In this document: positions 17,092-25,889 of the stretch, piece by piece
Layout: every line of letters starts with the position of its first letter
Position numbering within the stretch: position 1 is the first letter of the stretch
From: Bacillota bacterium
GTDB taxonomy: Bacteria > Bacillota > Clostridia > Christensenellales > SZUA-584
Reading direction: 5' to 3'
Assembly (NCBI GenBank): GCA_023412005.1
Contig: JAEYOE010000025.1
Coordinates: 67,808 to 131,807, forward strand
DNA length: 64,000 nt
The notes under the pieces: generated by a model
Seen by the model: only the letters and a program-made list of their open reading frames with translations
Database searches by the model: none
Told to the model about the DNA's origin: nothing
Program-made: the position numbers and the translations under genes

Positions 17092-17922
17092 TTACTTGTT
17101 TCTGCGTCTGACTATATACTTATCGGAAGCGTTCTTCTTCTTTCTTGTCTTATAGCCAAGCGCCGGTTTGCCCCAAGGGGTGACCGGTCCCGGACGTCCG
17201 ATCGGCGATTTGCCTTCGCCGCCGCCGTGCGGATGGTCGTTCGGGTTCATGACAGATCCTCTGACCGTCGGACGGAAGCCCATGTGGCGTTTCCGGCCCG
17301 CTTTGCCGATATTAATGTTTTCCTGATCGATATTGCCGACCTGGCCGATTGTGGCTTTGGCGTTTAAGAGCACCATGCGCACTTCGCCGGAAGGCAGCCT
17401 CACCTGAGCGTAGGCACCTTCTTTGGCCATTAGCTGAGCGGAGTTGCCTGCGCTTCTCACAAGCTGACCGCCTTTGCCGGGCTGCAGCTCAACATTGTGA
17501 ATCAGTGTGCCGAGCGGAATGTCCTTCAAGCAAAGCGCGTTGCCCGGCTTGATATCAGCGCCCGCACCCGACATCACCGTATCGCCGACGGTAAGACCGT
17601 AAGGCGCAATGATGTATCTCTTTTCGCCGTCCGCATACTGCAGCAGCGCGATGTTGGCTGTTCTGTTCGGATCGTACTCGATAGTGGCAACCTTGGCCGG
17701 AATGCCGTCCTTATTGCGCTTAAAATCGATGATTCTGTATTGTCTCTTTACGCCGCCGCCTCTGTGACGCACTGTGATGCGTCCGTTTACGTTTCTTCCG
17801 GCCGTCTTTTTAATCGGCTCAAGAAGAGATCTCTCGGGTGTGGTGCATGTGATTTCCTCAAATGTGGAAACCGTCATGCCGCGACGGCCCGGTGATGTCG
17901 GTTTATACTTTTTAATCGCCAT
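17092..17922 (-). CDS. rplB: 50S ribosomal protein L2
   Basis: The 276-residue protein is required for peptidyl-transferase centre assembly. The signature NPNDHPHGGGEG contains the conserved His near the active site. Domains and length are standard. It lies between rplW and rpsS. Confidence 0.97.
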   Translation of the reverse strand: MAIKKYKPTSPGRRGMTVSTFEEITCTTPERSLLEPIKKTAGRNVNGRITVRHRGGGVKRQYRIIDFKRNKDGIPAKVATIEYDPNRTANIALLQYADGEKRYIIAPYGLTVGDTVMSGAGADIKPGNALCLKDIPLGTLIHNVELQPGKGGQLVRSAGNSAQLMAKEGAYAQVRLPSGEVRMVLLNAKATIGQVGNIDQENINIGKAGRKRHMGFRPTVRGSVMNPNDHPHGGGEGKSPIGRPGPVTPWGKPALGYKTRKKKNASDKYIVRRRNK

Positions 17923-17943
17923 GAGCTTTTACCTCCCTTATGC

Positions 17944-18237
17944 CTACTGTGCGAGCGAATCGAAGAACTCGATAGTCTTTGAATCGCGTGTCAGCGTCAC
18001 AAACGCCTTCTTGACTTCGGGCCGTCTGCCTATGTGGGCACCCTGGCGCTTCAGCTTGCCGATTTGGCGCAGCGTATTCACCTTGGCCACCTTCACGCCG
18101 AACACTTCTTCCACAGCGCGGCGGATGTCAGTCTTCGTGGCTCTTGTATCCACTTCAAACGTATATTTCTTCGCAGCGATATCGTCGTAGCTGTTCTCCG
18201 TCAATACCGGCTTTCTAATGATGTCTCTTGCTTCCAT
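17944..18237 (-). CDS. rplW: 50S ribosomal protein L23
   Basis: The 97-residue protein lies at the tunnel exit and docks trigger factor and SRP. It starts MEARDIIRKPVLTENSYDDI and includes the loop KRQGAHIGRRPEVKKAFVTL. It shares one base with the end of rplD at 18237. Confidence 0.96.
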   Translation of the reverse strand: MEARDIIRKPVLTENSYDDIAAKKYTFEVDTRATKTDIRRAVEEVFGVKVAKVNTLRQIGKLKRQGAHIGRRPEVKKAFVTLTRDSKTIEFFDSLAQ

Positions 18238-18857
18238 TACGCAAAAACCTCCTCAACCTTCTTGACGGCGTCCTTCGTGATGACGAGCTTGTCATAGTTT
18301 AAAAGATCGTACACGTTAACACTGTCGGCCGGCAGCGTCTTCACGCCCTGAATGTTGCCCGATGCGCGCACGACAGCTTCGTCCTTGGCGGCTGTGACAA
18401 TCAGCGCTTTAACAGCACCGAAGTTTTTAAGAACCCCTGCCATCAGCTTTGTCTTGGGCGCATCCAGCGCAAGGTCTTCCAGCACGATGATGTTCTTATC
18501 CGCCACTTTCATAGAAAGAGCGCTCTGAATGGCCAGTTTTCTGACCTTTTTGTTGACTTTTTGGCTGTAGTCGCGGGGCTTAACGGCAAACACCATACCA
18601 CCCTTTGTCCATACCGGGGAACGCGAGGAACCCGCTCTGGCGCGGCCTGTTCCTTTTTGACGCCACGGCTTGATGCCGCCGCCTCTTACTTCGGCGCGTG
18701 TCAGCGCACTCTGTGTGCCCTGGCGCTTGTTGGCGAGCTGCGCGACGACCACCTGGTGCATCACCGCTTCGTTAACCTCTATGCCAAACACTTCGTTTTT
18801 CAGTTCAATCTTGCCGGACTCTGTGCCGTCCGTTTTATATACCGATACTTTGGGCAT
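18237..18857 (-). CDS. rplD: 50S ribosomal protein L4
   Basis: The start at 18857 (MPKVSVYKTDGTESGKIELK) follows AAGGAAG and gives 206 residues; the frame open to 18992 overlaps rplC and is not used. The extended loop GGGIKPWRQKGTGRARAGS reaches the exit tunnel. In gamma-proteobacteria L4 represses the S10 leader; whether it acts on the leader here is unknown. Confidence 0.95.
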   Translation of the reverse strand: MPKVSVYKTDGTESGKIELKNEVFGIEVNEAVMHQVVVAQLANKRQGTQSALTRAEVRGGGIKPWRQKGTGRARAGSSRSPVWTKGGMVFAVKPRDYSQKVNKKVRKLAIQSALSMKVADKNIIVLEDLALDAPKTKLMAGVLKNFGAVKALIVTAAKDEAVVRASGNIQGVKTLPADSVNVYDLLNYDKLVITKDAVKKVEEVFA

Positions 18858-18888
18858 TCGTCTCACTTCCTTTTCTATTGCTTGTCTG

Positions 18889-19518
18889 CTAGCCGAGTTT
18901 AACCGCCTTCGAGATCGAAAGCAGGCCGCCCCTTGCTCCGGGCACAGCGCCTTTAACAAGCAGCACGTTTTTATCCGCGTCGATACCGACAACCTCGATG
19001 TTCTGGACTGTCACCGACTGTGCACCGCCATGGCCCGGCAACTTCTTGCCCTTGATAACCCTTGACGGATCAGCGCAGGCGCCGATGCTGCCCGGGGCCC
19101 GCTTGCTGCGCGAACCATGAGACATGGGCCCTCTCGCCTTGTTATGACGAGCAATCATGCCCTGGAAGCCTTTGCCCTTGCTTGTGCCCTGCACATCCAC
19201 AACGTCGCCCTTTTCAAACACGTCCACCTTGATCTCCTGACCAAGCGCGAAATCATCCGTGTTGTCTACGCGGTACTCACGAAGGTTTCTCTTCGGAGCC
19301 ACGCCCGCTTTTTTGAAGTGGCCTTCAAGCGGTTTTGTCACGAGCTTTTCTCTGATATCACCAAAGCCTAACTGTATCGCATTGTAGCCGTCTGTTTCGG
19401 TTGTCTTCTTCTGAGTGACAACGCACGGGCCGGCCTGAACGACCGTGACCGGAACGACTGTGCCGTCTTCCATAAACAGCTGCGTCATACCTAATTTTTT
19501 GCCTAAAATCGCTTTCAT
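18889..19518 (-). CDS. rplC: 50S ribosomal protein L3
   Basis: The 209-residue protein starts MKAILGKKLGMTQLFMEDGT and has the central loop KGKGFQGMIARHNKARGPMSHGS near the peptidyl-transferase centre. Second gene of the S10 operon, 13 bases after rpsJ. Confidence 0.97.
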   Translation of the reverse strand: MKAILGKKLGMTQLFMEDGTVVPVTVVQAGPCVVTQKKTTETDGYNAIQLGFGDIREKLVTKPLEGHFKKAGVAPKRNLREYRVDNTDDFALGQEIKVDVFEKGDVVDVQGTSKGKGFQGMIARHNKARGPMSHGSRSKRAPGSIGACADPSRVIKGKKLPGHGGAQSVTVQNIEVVGIDADKNVLLVKGAVPGARGGLLSISKAVKLG

Positions 19519-19531
19519 ACGTCACACCCCC

Positions 19532-19840
19532 CTAGAGCTTAATTTCTATATCCACGCCGGAAGGCAGATCCAGCCGCATCAAAGCATCTGTTGTCTTTGC
19601 TGTGGCTTCAAGTATGTCGATCAGCCTCTTGTGTGTTTTGATTTCAAATTGTTCACGCGAATCTTTATACTTGTGCGGTGCACGAAGTATGGTGATGATT
19701 TCTTTTTGTGTGGGCAGCGGAATCGGCCCCGATACCTTTGCGCCCGTCCTCTTGGCCGTATCGACGATCTTCATTGCCGACTGGTCAATCAGGTTGTAAT
19801 CGTACGCTTTCAGCTTGATTCTAATCTTCTGACTTGCCAT
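19532..19840 (-). CDS. rpsJ: 30S ribosomal protein S10
   Basis: The start at 19840 (MASQKIRIKLKAYDYNLIDQ), six bases after AAGGAGG, gives the standard 102 residues. S10 contributes to 30S head assembly and NusB antitermination. It is the first gene of the cluster and follows a leader of about 200 bases. Confidence 0.96.
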   Translation of the reverse strand: MASQKIRIKLKAYDYNLIDQSAMKIVDTAKRTGAKVSGPIPLPTQKEIITILRAPHKYKDSREQFEIKTHKRLIDILEATAKTTDALMRLDLPSGVDIEIKL

Positions 19841-19902
19841 TTTTCTCCTCCTTACGCTACGCCCCGTATACACTCAACCGTGTGTGTCAAGTATTCTTTT
19901 TT

Positions 19903-19921
19903 GCGGCAATTCTCATGCCGC
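19903..19921 (-). promoter_or_regulatory. hairpin in the rpsJ leader
   Basis: GCGGCA (19921-19916 on the minus strand) pairs with TGCCGC (19908-19903) across a 7-base loop, followed by A-rich sequence. It is not a terminator. It could be part of a leader regulating the cluster, but no known leader motif is recognised. Confidence 0.35.
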
Positions 19922-20046
19922 CCGAAGCGTTGTCCTTATTAGATTAGGACGACAGTCCGCGGAAACTACCCGGAAAGCGGTTTTATCCGGCAACCTCCCG
20001 CTTCAACCTGCCAAAAAACATGTTGCCCGAAGTGCGCAACGTTGAA

Positions 20047-20075
20047 ATTATATATTAAACACAATGCAAAAGCAA
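20047..20075 (-). promoter_or_regulatory. promoter of the S10-spc-alpha cluster
   Basis: Minus-strand TTGCTT (20075-20070) and a perfect TATAAT (20052-20047) have a 17-base spacer and A/T-rich flanks. The predicted transcript start near 20040 leaves about 200 untranslated bases before rpsJ. No other promoter of this quality lies upstream of rpsJ. Confidence 0.75.
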
Positions 20076-20238
20076 GCACTTTTTTCAGCAAATCCACATT
20101 TTTTTAGCCTTGCTTTCCAGCCTCTTTCGCTATTGATTATGCCATCTCTTCGCCCGGTTATACAACGCCGCATGATGCTTCTATTATATAGCGCAGATTT
20201 TTAAACCGGCGAAACATAGTCACACGGCAGCCGATGCT

Positions 20239-20604
20239 TCATTTGCCGCAGCCATAGCGCGGGTTTATAGCGGGGGTCGCTGCATCAGCACCGCGTTCTT
20301 CAAAAAGGCTGACAAGGCAGGCTCGCACAGCATCGTTGAAGACTTCGCTGTCAATTCGCTCCTCTGAGAGTAAACCGGCCTTCCTGTTTGATTCCCTGAT
20401 TTCCCGGGCAAACGGCATAAAATATGAATCCACCGTTTTTGCGCCCGGCAGCCACGCCTGCGCCGGTAAAGCTGACAGCTGTAACTCTATATAATGTATG
20501 AATGTTATATCACAGGCTGTTGAGCAAGTAAATGATGATTCGATAAGGGCTGTTTGGACAACAGGAAGATCAGGTGTTCTGAGAAAAGCGATATTGAGAA
20601 ACAA
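20239..20604 (-). pseudogene. remnant resembling epoxyqueuosine-reductase-like (COG1600) protein
   Basis: The 121-codon frame contains LPGAKTVDSYFMPFAREIRESN, from about residue 52 (quoted in part), a pattern I associate with COG1600-type iron-sulfur proteins related to epoxyqueuosine reductase. The first 45 residues do not fit the family N-terminus, and the frame stops after RYGCGK, well before the expected 4Fe-4S cysteines. I read it as a broken remnant. The family assignment is from memory of the motif and is uncertain. The next 190 bases to 20794 hold no gene. Confidence 0.35.
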
Positions 20605-20794
20605 CTGTGCTTGAAAACTTTTTATCGTCAGGCTTCAAAACGGATGTCGACTCATTCAGCGTTAACTCAACAGGAACTTTTTACTTTTTGAAATAACTGT
20701 AACTTTTCTTTTTTCTTCGCGCATAAACACATGGTTTGTGTTATACTGTTTAGCAACAGGAATGATTTTATTTATCGGGAGAAAGGGGTGCCGT

Positions 20795-21292
20795 ATGGGT
20801 CTTTTTGAAACGATTGAAACCGTCTCTGTTGTATTGTTCGCCGTGGGCATGATTTTTTTAATGATTGAGCTATTTATTCCGGGTTTTGGCATTTTCGGCG
20901 GCCTTGGTCTGGTGGCGCTTGTGCTGTGCATCGTGTTTCAGGCGCATTCCGTGGCCGAGGGGCTGCTGCTGCTGCTCATCATCGCCGTTATCGTCTTTTT
21001 GCTCGCACTGATCGCGGCGCGAAGCCTTAAGCGGGGCTGGCTATACCGTTCGTCTCTCGTGCTGAAGGATGCCGAAGATAAGGATGCCGGTTATGTGGCC
21101 AGAGAAGATTATTCTCGTTTCAGCGGCAAGGAAGGCTTGAGCGTCACACCGCTGCGCCCTGCGGGTACCGTGGAAATCGGCGGCGAAAAGGCCGATGTTG
21201 TCACTGAAGGCGAATTTATCCCCAAAGGCGCGCGTGTTCGTGTGGTCGGCACAACAGGCGGCCGAATTACTGTCAGACAGCTGGAGGTTTAA
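20795..21292 (+). CDS. NfeD-family membrane protein
   Basis: The start at 20795 (MGLFETIETVSVVLFAVGMI) follows AGAAAGGGG; the frame upstream to 20738 lacks a binding site. The 165 residues have two to three membrane helices (about 9-85) and a soluble OB-fold C-terminal domain ending GRITVRQLEV. It is the short form without the ClpP-like protease domain. NfeD proteins are partners of flotillin/stomatin proteins, and floA lies two genes downstream, matching the Bacillus yqeZ-floA-yqfB arrangement. Confidence 0.85.
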   Translation: MGLFETIETVSVVLFAVGMIFLMIELFIPGFGIFGGLGLVALVLCIVFQAHSVAEGLLLLLIIAVIVFLLALIAARSLKRGWLYRSSLVLKDAEDKDAGYVAREDYSRFSGKEGLSVTPLRPAGTVEIGGEKADVVTEGEFIPKGARVRVVGTTGGRITVRQLEV

Positions 21293-21293
21293 C

Positions 21294-21500
21294 GTGAAGT
21301 ATTGCCCCGTATGCAAAATCGACTATGCGGATTCCGCGGAGTTCTGCAAAAAATGCGAAGCGCTGCTGCTCGAAAAGGTAGAAAAGCCCGAGAAGGTGAA
21401 GACGGACCCAAAAAGGCTGTTGCTGATGTGCCTTTACACCGGTGGCTTTATCCTTTTTGTGATGCTGCTTTATTCAATGCTGGGCCATTTGCTTAAATAG
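21294..21500 (+). CDS. small zinc-ribbon membrane protein
   Basis: This 68-residue protein starts at a GTG (21294), six bases after GGAGG and one base after the nfeD stop. It has an N-terminal zinc ribbon (CPVC at residues 4-7, CKKC about ten residues on), a charged linker rich in Lys/Glu, and one C-terminal transmembrane helix (LLLMCLYTGGFILFVMLLYS). I do not recognise a named family. Tight placement between nfeD and floA suggests a role in the same membrane microdomain complex; that is inference. Confidence 0.75.
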   Translation: MKYCPVCKIDYADSAEFCKKCEALLLEKVEKPEKVKTDPKRLLLMCLYTGGFILFVMLLYSMLGHLLK

Positions 21501-21561
21501 TCCCAACGAAAATATATCTATTCCCTGTGTGGTCATTATAATTACAAAGGAGTGATTCAGA

Positions 21562-22554
21562 ATGTTACCTGAACTTTGGTTGTACATCATCATCATTGTT
21601 GCTGCATTCATTTTTCTTGTGTTTTTCTTCAGCTTTGTCCCTGTTCGTTTGTGGATTGCCGCACGGGCATCCGGCGTTAAGCTGAGAATCATCTCTCTGG
21701 TGGGTATGCGCCTGCGCAAAATCACGCCGTCAAACATTGTGAACCCGCTGATTAAGGCGATTAAAGCGGGCCTTGGCATGACGACAGATATGCTGGAGCA
21801 GCATTATCTTGCAGGCGGCAATGTCGACCGCGTGGTGGATGCCCTGATTGCGGCACAAAAAGCGGACATCCCGCTCGATTTCAAGAAGGCGACCGCAATA
21901 GACCTTGCCGGGCGCGATGTGTTAACCGCCGTGAAAATGAGCGTTAACCCCAAGGTTATTGAAACCCCAATAGTTGCGGCGATCGCCAAAGACGGCATTG
22001 AGCTGAAAGCCAAAGCCCGTGTGACCGTGCGTACGAATATCGACCGTCTTGTGGGCGGTGCCGGTGAAGAAACGGTTATCGCGCGCGTGGGCGAAGGCAT
22101 TGTCACCACAGTCGGCAGCTCAAGTTCTCACAAAGAAGTGCTCGAGAATCCGGATTTGATCTCTAAAACTGTGCTGGCCAAGGGGCTCGACGCGGGCACT
22201 GCATTTGAGATTCTCTCCATCGATATCGCCGACGTGGACGTCGGGCGCAACATCGGCGCTCAGCTGCAGATTGATCAGGCACAGGCCGATAAAAAAATCG
22301 CTCAGGCCAAGGCGGAGGAACGCCGTGCCATGGCTGTCGCCAAAGAACAGGAAATGATGGCTGCCGTTCAAGAAATGCGTGCCAAGGTGGTGGAAGCCGA
22401 AGCGGAAATTCCGCGTGCGATGGCTGTTGCCTTCAAAGACGGTAACCTTGGGGTGATGGACTACTACAACATGAAAAACGTGATGGCCGATACGGGCATG
22501 CGCGATGCCATCTCGAGCGCCGCCGCGCCCAAGATCGAAAAAGAAACCGAATAG
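21562..22554 (+). CDS. floA: flotillin-like protein FloA
   Basis: This 330-residue protein has an N-terminal membrane hairpin (about residues 5-30), an SPFH/PHB domain (about 50-220) and an Ala/Glu-rich coiled coil (about 230-285) of the flotillin type. FloA organises functional membrane microdomains, recruiting signalling and cell-wall proteins. The start follows AAAGGAG. Operon order is nfeD, zinc ribbon, floA, unknown. Confidence 0.93.
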   Translation: MLPELWLYIIIIVAAFIFLVFFFSFVPVRLWIAARASGVKLRIISLVGMRLRKITPSNIVNPLIKAIKAGLGMTTDMLEQHYLAGGNVDRVVDALIAAQKADIPLDFKKATAIDLAGRDVLTAVKMSVNPKVIETPIVAAIAKDGIELKAKARVTVRTNIDRLVGGAGEETVIARVGEGIVTTVGSSSSHKEVLENPDLISKTVLAKGLDAGTAFEILSIDIADVDVGRNIGAQLQIDQAQADKKIAQAKAEERRAMAVAKEQEMMAAVQEMRAKVVEAEAEIPRAMAVAFKDGNLGVMDYYNMKNVMADTGMRDAISSAAAPKIEKETE

Positions 22555-22566
22555 GGATGATGCGAT

Positions 22567-23058
22567 ATGCAAATCATTTTTGTCATCATCATTGTTGTGA
22601 TTGTATCGCTGCTGTCAGCACTCGGCAAAAAGAAACCGAATAAAAGCACCGAAAATGAGCCGCCGAGGCCCACGCTCAGCGACATTCAACGCGCGTTTAT
22701 GATGTCCGGCGAAATGGCATCGCCGAAGCGCGCACCGGAAGCACAGCAGATTCCCTCTTACAGCACGCCGCCAGCACAAACGCCTCTGCCCGCCGCAACA
22801 CCGCGTGTGGCAGAGAGTGCGTTCGCATCTCAGGCTGCCAGACCGCGCGCGGCTGATGCCGTATCGGCATATCAAGCACCGAGCCGATATGCAAACATCG
22901 ATCTTGCCGCATTTCATGCGACCAATGACGATGTGAGCGCCCCCCCCAAGAAGGTGGTCAGACATCAGACAAGCAGCTTAAAGCTGTTTGAGGATAAGAA
23001 CGATTTTGTGCGTGCTGTGATCTACTCTGAGATTCTCACGCGCAAAGCTCACAGATAA
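22567..23058 (+). CDS. single-pass membrane protein of the floA operon
   Basis: This 163-residue protein has an N-terminal membrane helix (IIFVIIIVVIVSLLSAL), a long low-complexity Ala/Pro/Ser region (about 25-130) and a short conserved-looking end (DFVRAVIYSEILTRKA). The end resembles the C-terminus of small proteins found next to floA in other Firmicutes. Twelve bases after floA and before a strong terminator, so last in the operon. Function unknown. Confidence 0.75.
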   Translation: MQIIFVIIIVVIVSLLSALGKKKPNKSTENEPPRPTLSDIQRAFMMSGEMASPKRAPEAQQIPSYSTPPAQTPLPAATPRVAESAFASQAARPRAADAVSAYQAPSRYANIDLAAFHATNDDVSAPPKKVVRHQTSSLKLFEDKNDFVRAVIYSEILTRKAHR

Positions 23059-23073
23059 TATCCGTTTATAAAG

Positions 23074-23110
23074 AAGGCTGTGCAGGTTTTATATCCGCAC
23101 AGCTTTTTTA
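23074..23110 (+). terminator. terminator of the nfeD-floA operon
   Basis: GCTGTGC (23077-23083) pairs with GCACAGC (23097-23103), followed by six T. Flanking AA/TT pairs extend the stem. Confidence 0.85.
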
Positions 23111-23154
23111 TATTCTTTATATTCATTTCAAATAGCATTGAAGCTTTATTCGTT

Positions 23155-23275
23155 TCGGTCATCGCGAGATAAGCCTTCTCCTTTGAGGAGAAGGTGACGC
23201 GCAACGCCGGATGAGGTGTCTTAACAGGCTGAAGCACGCACACCTCAGCAATCGCCTGTCGGCAAAAGCTTCACC
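23155..23275. repeat. MITE-like intergenic repeat, family A copy 1
   Basis: The segment has GATAAGCCTTCTCCT, a small hairpin AGGAGAAGG, CCGGATGAGGTGT and later CACACCTCAGCAATCGCCTG. The same ordered blocks occur at 53327-53443 with different spacers. Inner inverted blocks (GAGGTGT/ACACCTC) suggest a folded element. It has no coding capacity. Confidence 0.65.
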
Positions 23276-23299
23276 TTTAGCATGGCACTATTTGATACA

Positions 23300-25303
23300 T
23301 CAGACCTCAAAATCCGTCATTTCGCTGTAGTGCTCGCCCCCGTAAATATCGTAGAACATGAAACCATACTCATAATTCCCGGCGGGCAGCTCTATCCAGT
23401 CGAGCACAATGCCGTCAGCGCCCAGTGTATAAGGGTCGGCCGTGTAGTAAGCTTCGTAATCGCCGTCTGCCGCGTAATACGGCCAGTAAATTGGCGTTAC
23501 CACATCACCCGCAGCCGGTTCAATCACAAGCTTTGTTGACGGCGCGTCGTATTCCTGATTCATGTAATACATGCCGTTATACTCATAATACCCGCCGTTG
23601 TCGTACGTTTTGTCCCAATACCACGTGGCGCGGATGATCGCCATATCACCATCGGTTGACTCACTCGTATCATCCTTGCTCTTGTACAGCACCGGAATGC
23701 TGTATATCACATAATCCTCCGACTCCTCCATCACGTAAACAGCGGCAAACTGGCCGTTTATCCCCGTCCAGTAGCCTCGGAAATTATCGTGCACAGTGTT
23801 GTCGTTATAATCTATGGTCAAATCGCTGTCGAAACCAAGATCCACAACCGTTCCGTCGTCCAGATACAAGCCGAGCGTGCAGTACACATACGAGAGATAA
23901 TCCATCTGTGCGTCCGTGAGATGCACATAGAACGACCCCACCTCGCTTAAGTCTCCGCTTTGAGATGCGGGTATCAGTTGATTGTTGTAATCCACCGGCA
24001 TCGACGAAACATCCTCGCTCAGCGCTGTCAGATAATCGCCGATGAATTGTTTGTACTCAGGGCAAAAATCGATGGCATTGTAAATCTCCAGGCTCGTATC
24101 ACCGCTCTGCGGCGCAGTTATCGGAAAATAGATCGAGAGGCCGTATGAATTAACCTGCTGTTCCCCGCTGCGTTCATATACCACGGCATCCTTTATCGCC
24201 GCCATGAGCTGCTCTGCCGCCGCGCCGCCCTGCTGCAGCGAAACAAAATGGTAAAAGTCAATCATGTTGAGCGTTTCGGTGCCCGTCGCGCCCGGTTCAT
24301 CGCCGTACTTGTCCGCCCCAATTCGCGCCATCGAGAGCGTTTCCACCGTCTGCGGCTGGGCGAGCTGCCCATCAAGGCTGGACGCATAGGCACTGAGCCG
24401 CTGCTCCACGGCATCGATCTTACTCAAATCAATCACCGAACATGTCAGGTCTCCAGCCATGCCACTGCCCGCGCTCCGCGCGAAATAGCCGTCGGTTATC
24501 GCCATGCCAAGCTCTGCGCCTGTCATGCTCGTATCGGCAGCAAGCGTCTCCAATATATATCCGTAGTCCCAGCCACTGCCCGGCTCCACCTCTTCGGAGG
24601 CCACCATGTATTTCGCATATGGTGCGGCCACCGCCGCCATCTCCACGCTCGCCATCAGGCAGGCATCAAAACCGATCAGCTCAAACGGCTGTTTATCAAA
24701 AGACGCTGCAAATGCGTCAGACATTTCGCTGAGATACAGCCCGTCATAATCATACAGTTCGTCGGCCCCGAAGCCGATCACGCTGCCGCCGCCATGATCC
24801 CACATCAGCAGTGCTTTATGATCCGCCGGATAATTCGTCTGCGCATATGAGATGAAGCCCGCGAGCGTAGCGCTGTCGCCCATGCTCGATGTTTCCAGTG
24901 TTTCCAGCAGCGTCAAATCGTTTTTTTGCACCAGCCAGACTTGATTGTGACCGGGGCTAACCACGTCGTTGAGCCATTGCGATGTGCCTCCCGTATATAT
25001 CAGCACGTTAATGCCCTCGGGCAAATCAGCGTTCACAATGCTCTGTAAGCTGGACGTTCCTTCACCGCCTTGGCTCTCAAGATCGGAACCGTTCAGATAC
25101 AGCATCACCGTCCATGTTCCGGGTGTTCCCGCCTGCGTTGTTACAGCCGTTGCGGATGGCGTGGTAGGTTTTCCCCAAACACCGTCCGTTTCCGGCCCGA
25201 ACACATCGGAAGCGTTTCTCAAAACCGCGTTACATCCCGATAATGAGAAAAACAGCAGCAAACACAAAATGAGCATAACAGATTTTCTGTTGTATTGGCG
25301 CAT
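23300..25303 (-). CDS. clostripain-family (C11) cysteine peptidase, lipoprotein
   Basis: This 667-residue protein has a signal peptide ending in lipobox LSGC (C24), so it is predicted to be lipid-anchored outside the cell. The peptidase C11 core shows MLYLNGSDLES, the His of MWDHGGGS (H170) and the Cys of GFDACLMASVE (C215), the usual catalytic dyad. Clostripains cleave after Arg or Lys. The C-terminal 250 residues are rich in Tyr/Asp and probably beta-structured, of unknown role. Monocistronic, convergent with the floA operon. Confidence 0.85.
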   Translation of the reverse strand: MRQYNRKSVMLILCLLLFFSLSGCNAVLRNASDVFGPETDGVWGKPTTPSATAVTTQAGTPGTWTVMLYLNGSDLESQGGEGTSSLQSIVNADLPEGINVLIYTGGTSQWLNDVVSPGHNQVWLVQKNDLTLLETLETSSMGDSATLAGFISYAQTNYPADHKALLMWDHGGGSVIGFGADELYDYDGLYLSEMSDAFAASFDKQPFELIGFDACLMASVEMAAVAAPYAKYMVASEEVEPGSGWDYGYILETLAADTSMTGAELGMAITDGYFARSAGSGMAGDLTCSVIDLSKIDAVEQRLSAYASSLDGQLAQPQTVETLSMARIGADKYGDEPGATGTETLNMIDFYHFVSLQQGGAAAEQLMAAIKDAVVYERSGEQQVNSYGLSIYFPITAPQSGDTSLEIYNAIDFCPEYKQFIGDYLTALSEDVSSMPVDYNNQLIPASQSGDLSEVGSFYVHLTDAQMDYLSYVYCTLGLYLDDGTVVDLGFDSDLTIDYNDNTVHDNFRGYWTGINGQFAAVYVMEESEDYVIYSIPVLYKSKDDTSESTDGDMAIIRATWYWDKTYDNGGYYEYNGMYYMNQEYDAPSTKLVIEPAAGDVVTPIYWPYYAADGDYEAYYTADPYTLGADGIVLDWIELPAGNYEYGFMFYDIYGGEHYSEMTDFEV

Positions 25304-25401
25304 ATAACGGCTCCTTTAATTGATATCAATAACATACCATTATTATTCAGCAATAGGAAGTCTGTGCGTTGCCGAGGCGAAAAATTTTTTGGTTTTAGCG
25401 C

Positions 25402-25451
25402 TTGACAAGCAAGAATAAGAGTGATAATTTATTAATAACGATTCTTAATAA
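25402..25451 (+). promoter_or_regulatory. promoter and candidate operator of the Fur/PerR-type gene
   Basis: TTGACA (25402-25407) precedes GATAAT (25423-25428), with TAATTT at 17-base spacing as an alternative -10. Immediately downstream TTATTAA (25429-25435) and TTAATAA (25445-25451) form a dyad with a 9-base centre, similar in composition to PerR boxes. Its position fits autorepression. Confidence 0.5.
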
Positions 25452-25462
25452 GAGGTGAAGTT

Positions 25463-25864
25463 TTGGTTATCGACAGCAAAACCGTGCGTAACACCAAACA
25501 GAGAAAATATATGCTGGACGTTCTGCGCTCCACTGTATCTCATCCGAATGCGTTCTGGCTTTTTGAGAAGATGAAGCCGTCATTCCCGAATTTAAGCTTA
25601 AGCACGGTCTACCGTAACTTAAGCATACTAGAAAGTCAGGGTCTGGTTCAGCGGCTCTCATGCGGTGGTACCTTCGATCGGTACGATGCCAACGTGGCAT
25701 TGCATTCCCACTTTTACTGCCGCGAATGCGGCAGCGTCTACGATTTGAACGCAAAAGAATTGGAAAACAATGCGCTCAGCTCGGTGGACGCCAGCGGCCA
25801 TAATCTTGAAGGCTGCCATATTACCTTCTTCGGCGTTTGCGAACAATGCGGTAAGCATTCATAA
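25463..25864 (+). CDS. Fur-family regulator, probably PerR-like
   Basis: The 133-residue protein has an N-terminal winged helix (LSTVYRNLSILESQGLV) and a C-terminal metal-binding domain with CREC and CEQC, the structural zinc site. The regulatory residues (HSHF region, Asp/His) are of the Fur/PerR type. PerR senses peroxide by metal-catalysed His oxidation; the next genes encode superoxide and peroxide detoxification, which favours PerR over Fur. Start is a TTG at 25463 five bases after GAGGTG; no ATG is available nearby. Confidence 0.8.
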   Translation: MVIDSKTVRNTKQRKYMLDVLRSTVSHPNAFWLFEKMKPSFPNLSLSTVYRNLSILESQGLVQRLSCGGTFDRYDANVALHSHFYCRECGSVYDLNAKELENNALSSVDASGHNLEGCHITFFGVCEQCGKHS

Positions 25865-25889
25865 TAAAAAAAGAAAGGTGGAATTTCTA

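Noticed and set aside
19861..19890. TTGACA with TATACG just before rpsJ as a second promoter
   Set aside because: The spacer is only about 14 bases; the promoter at 20047-20075 is far better.
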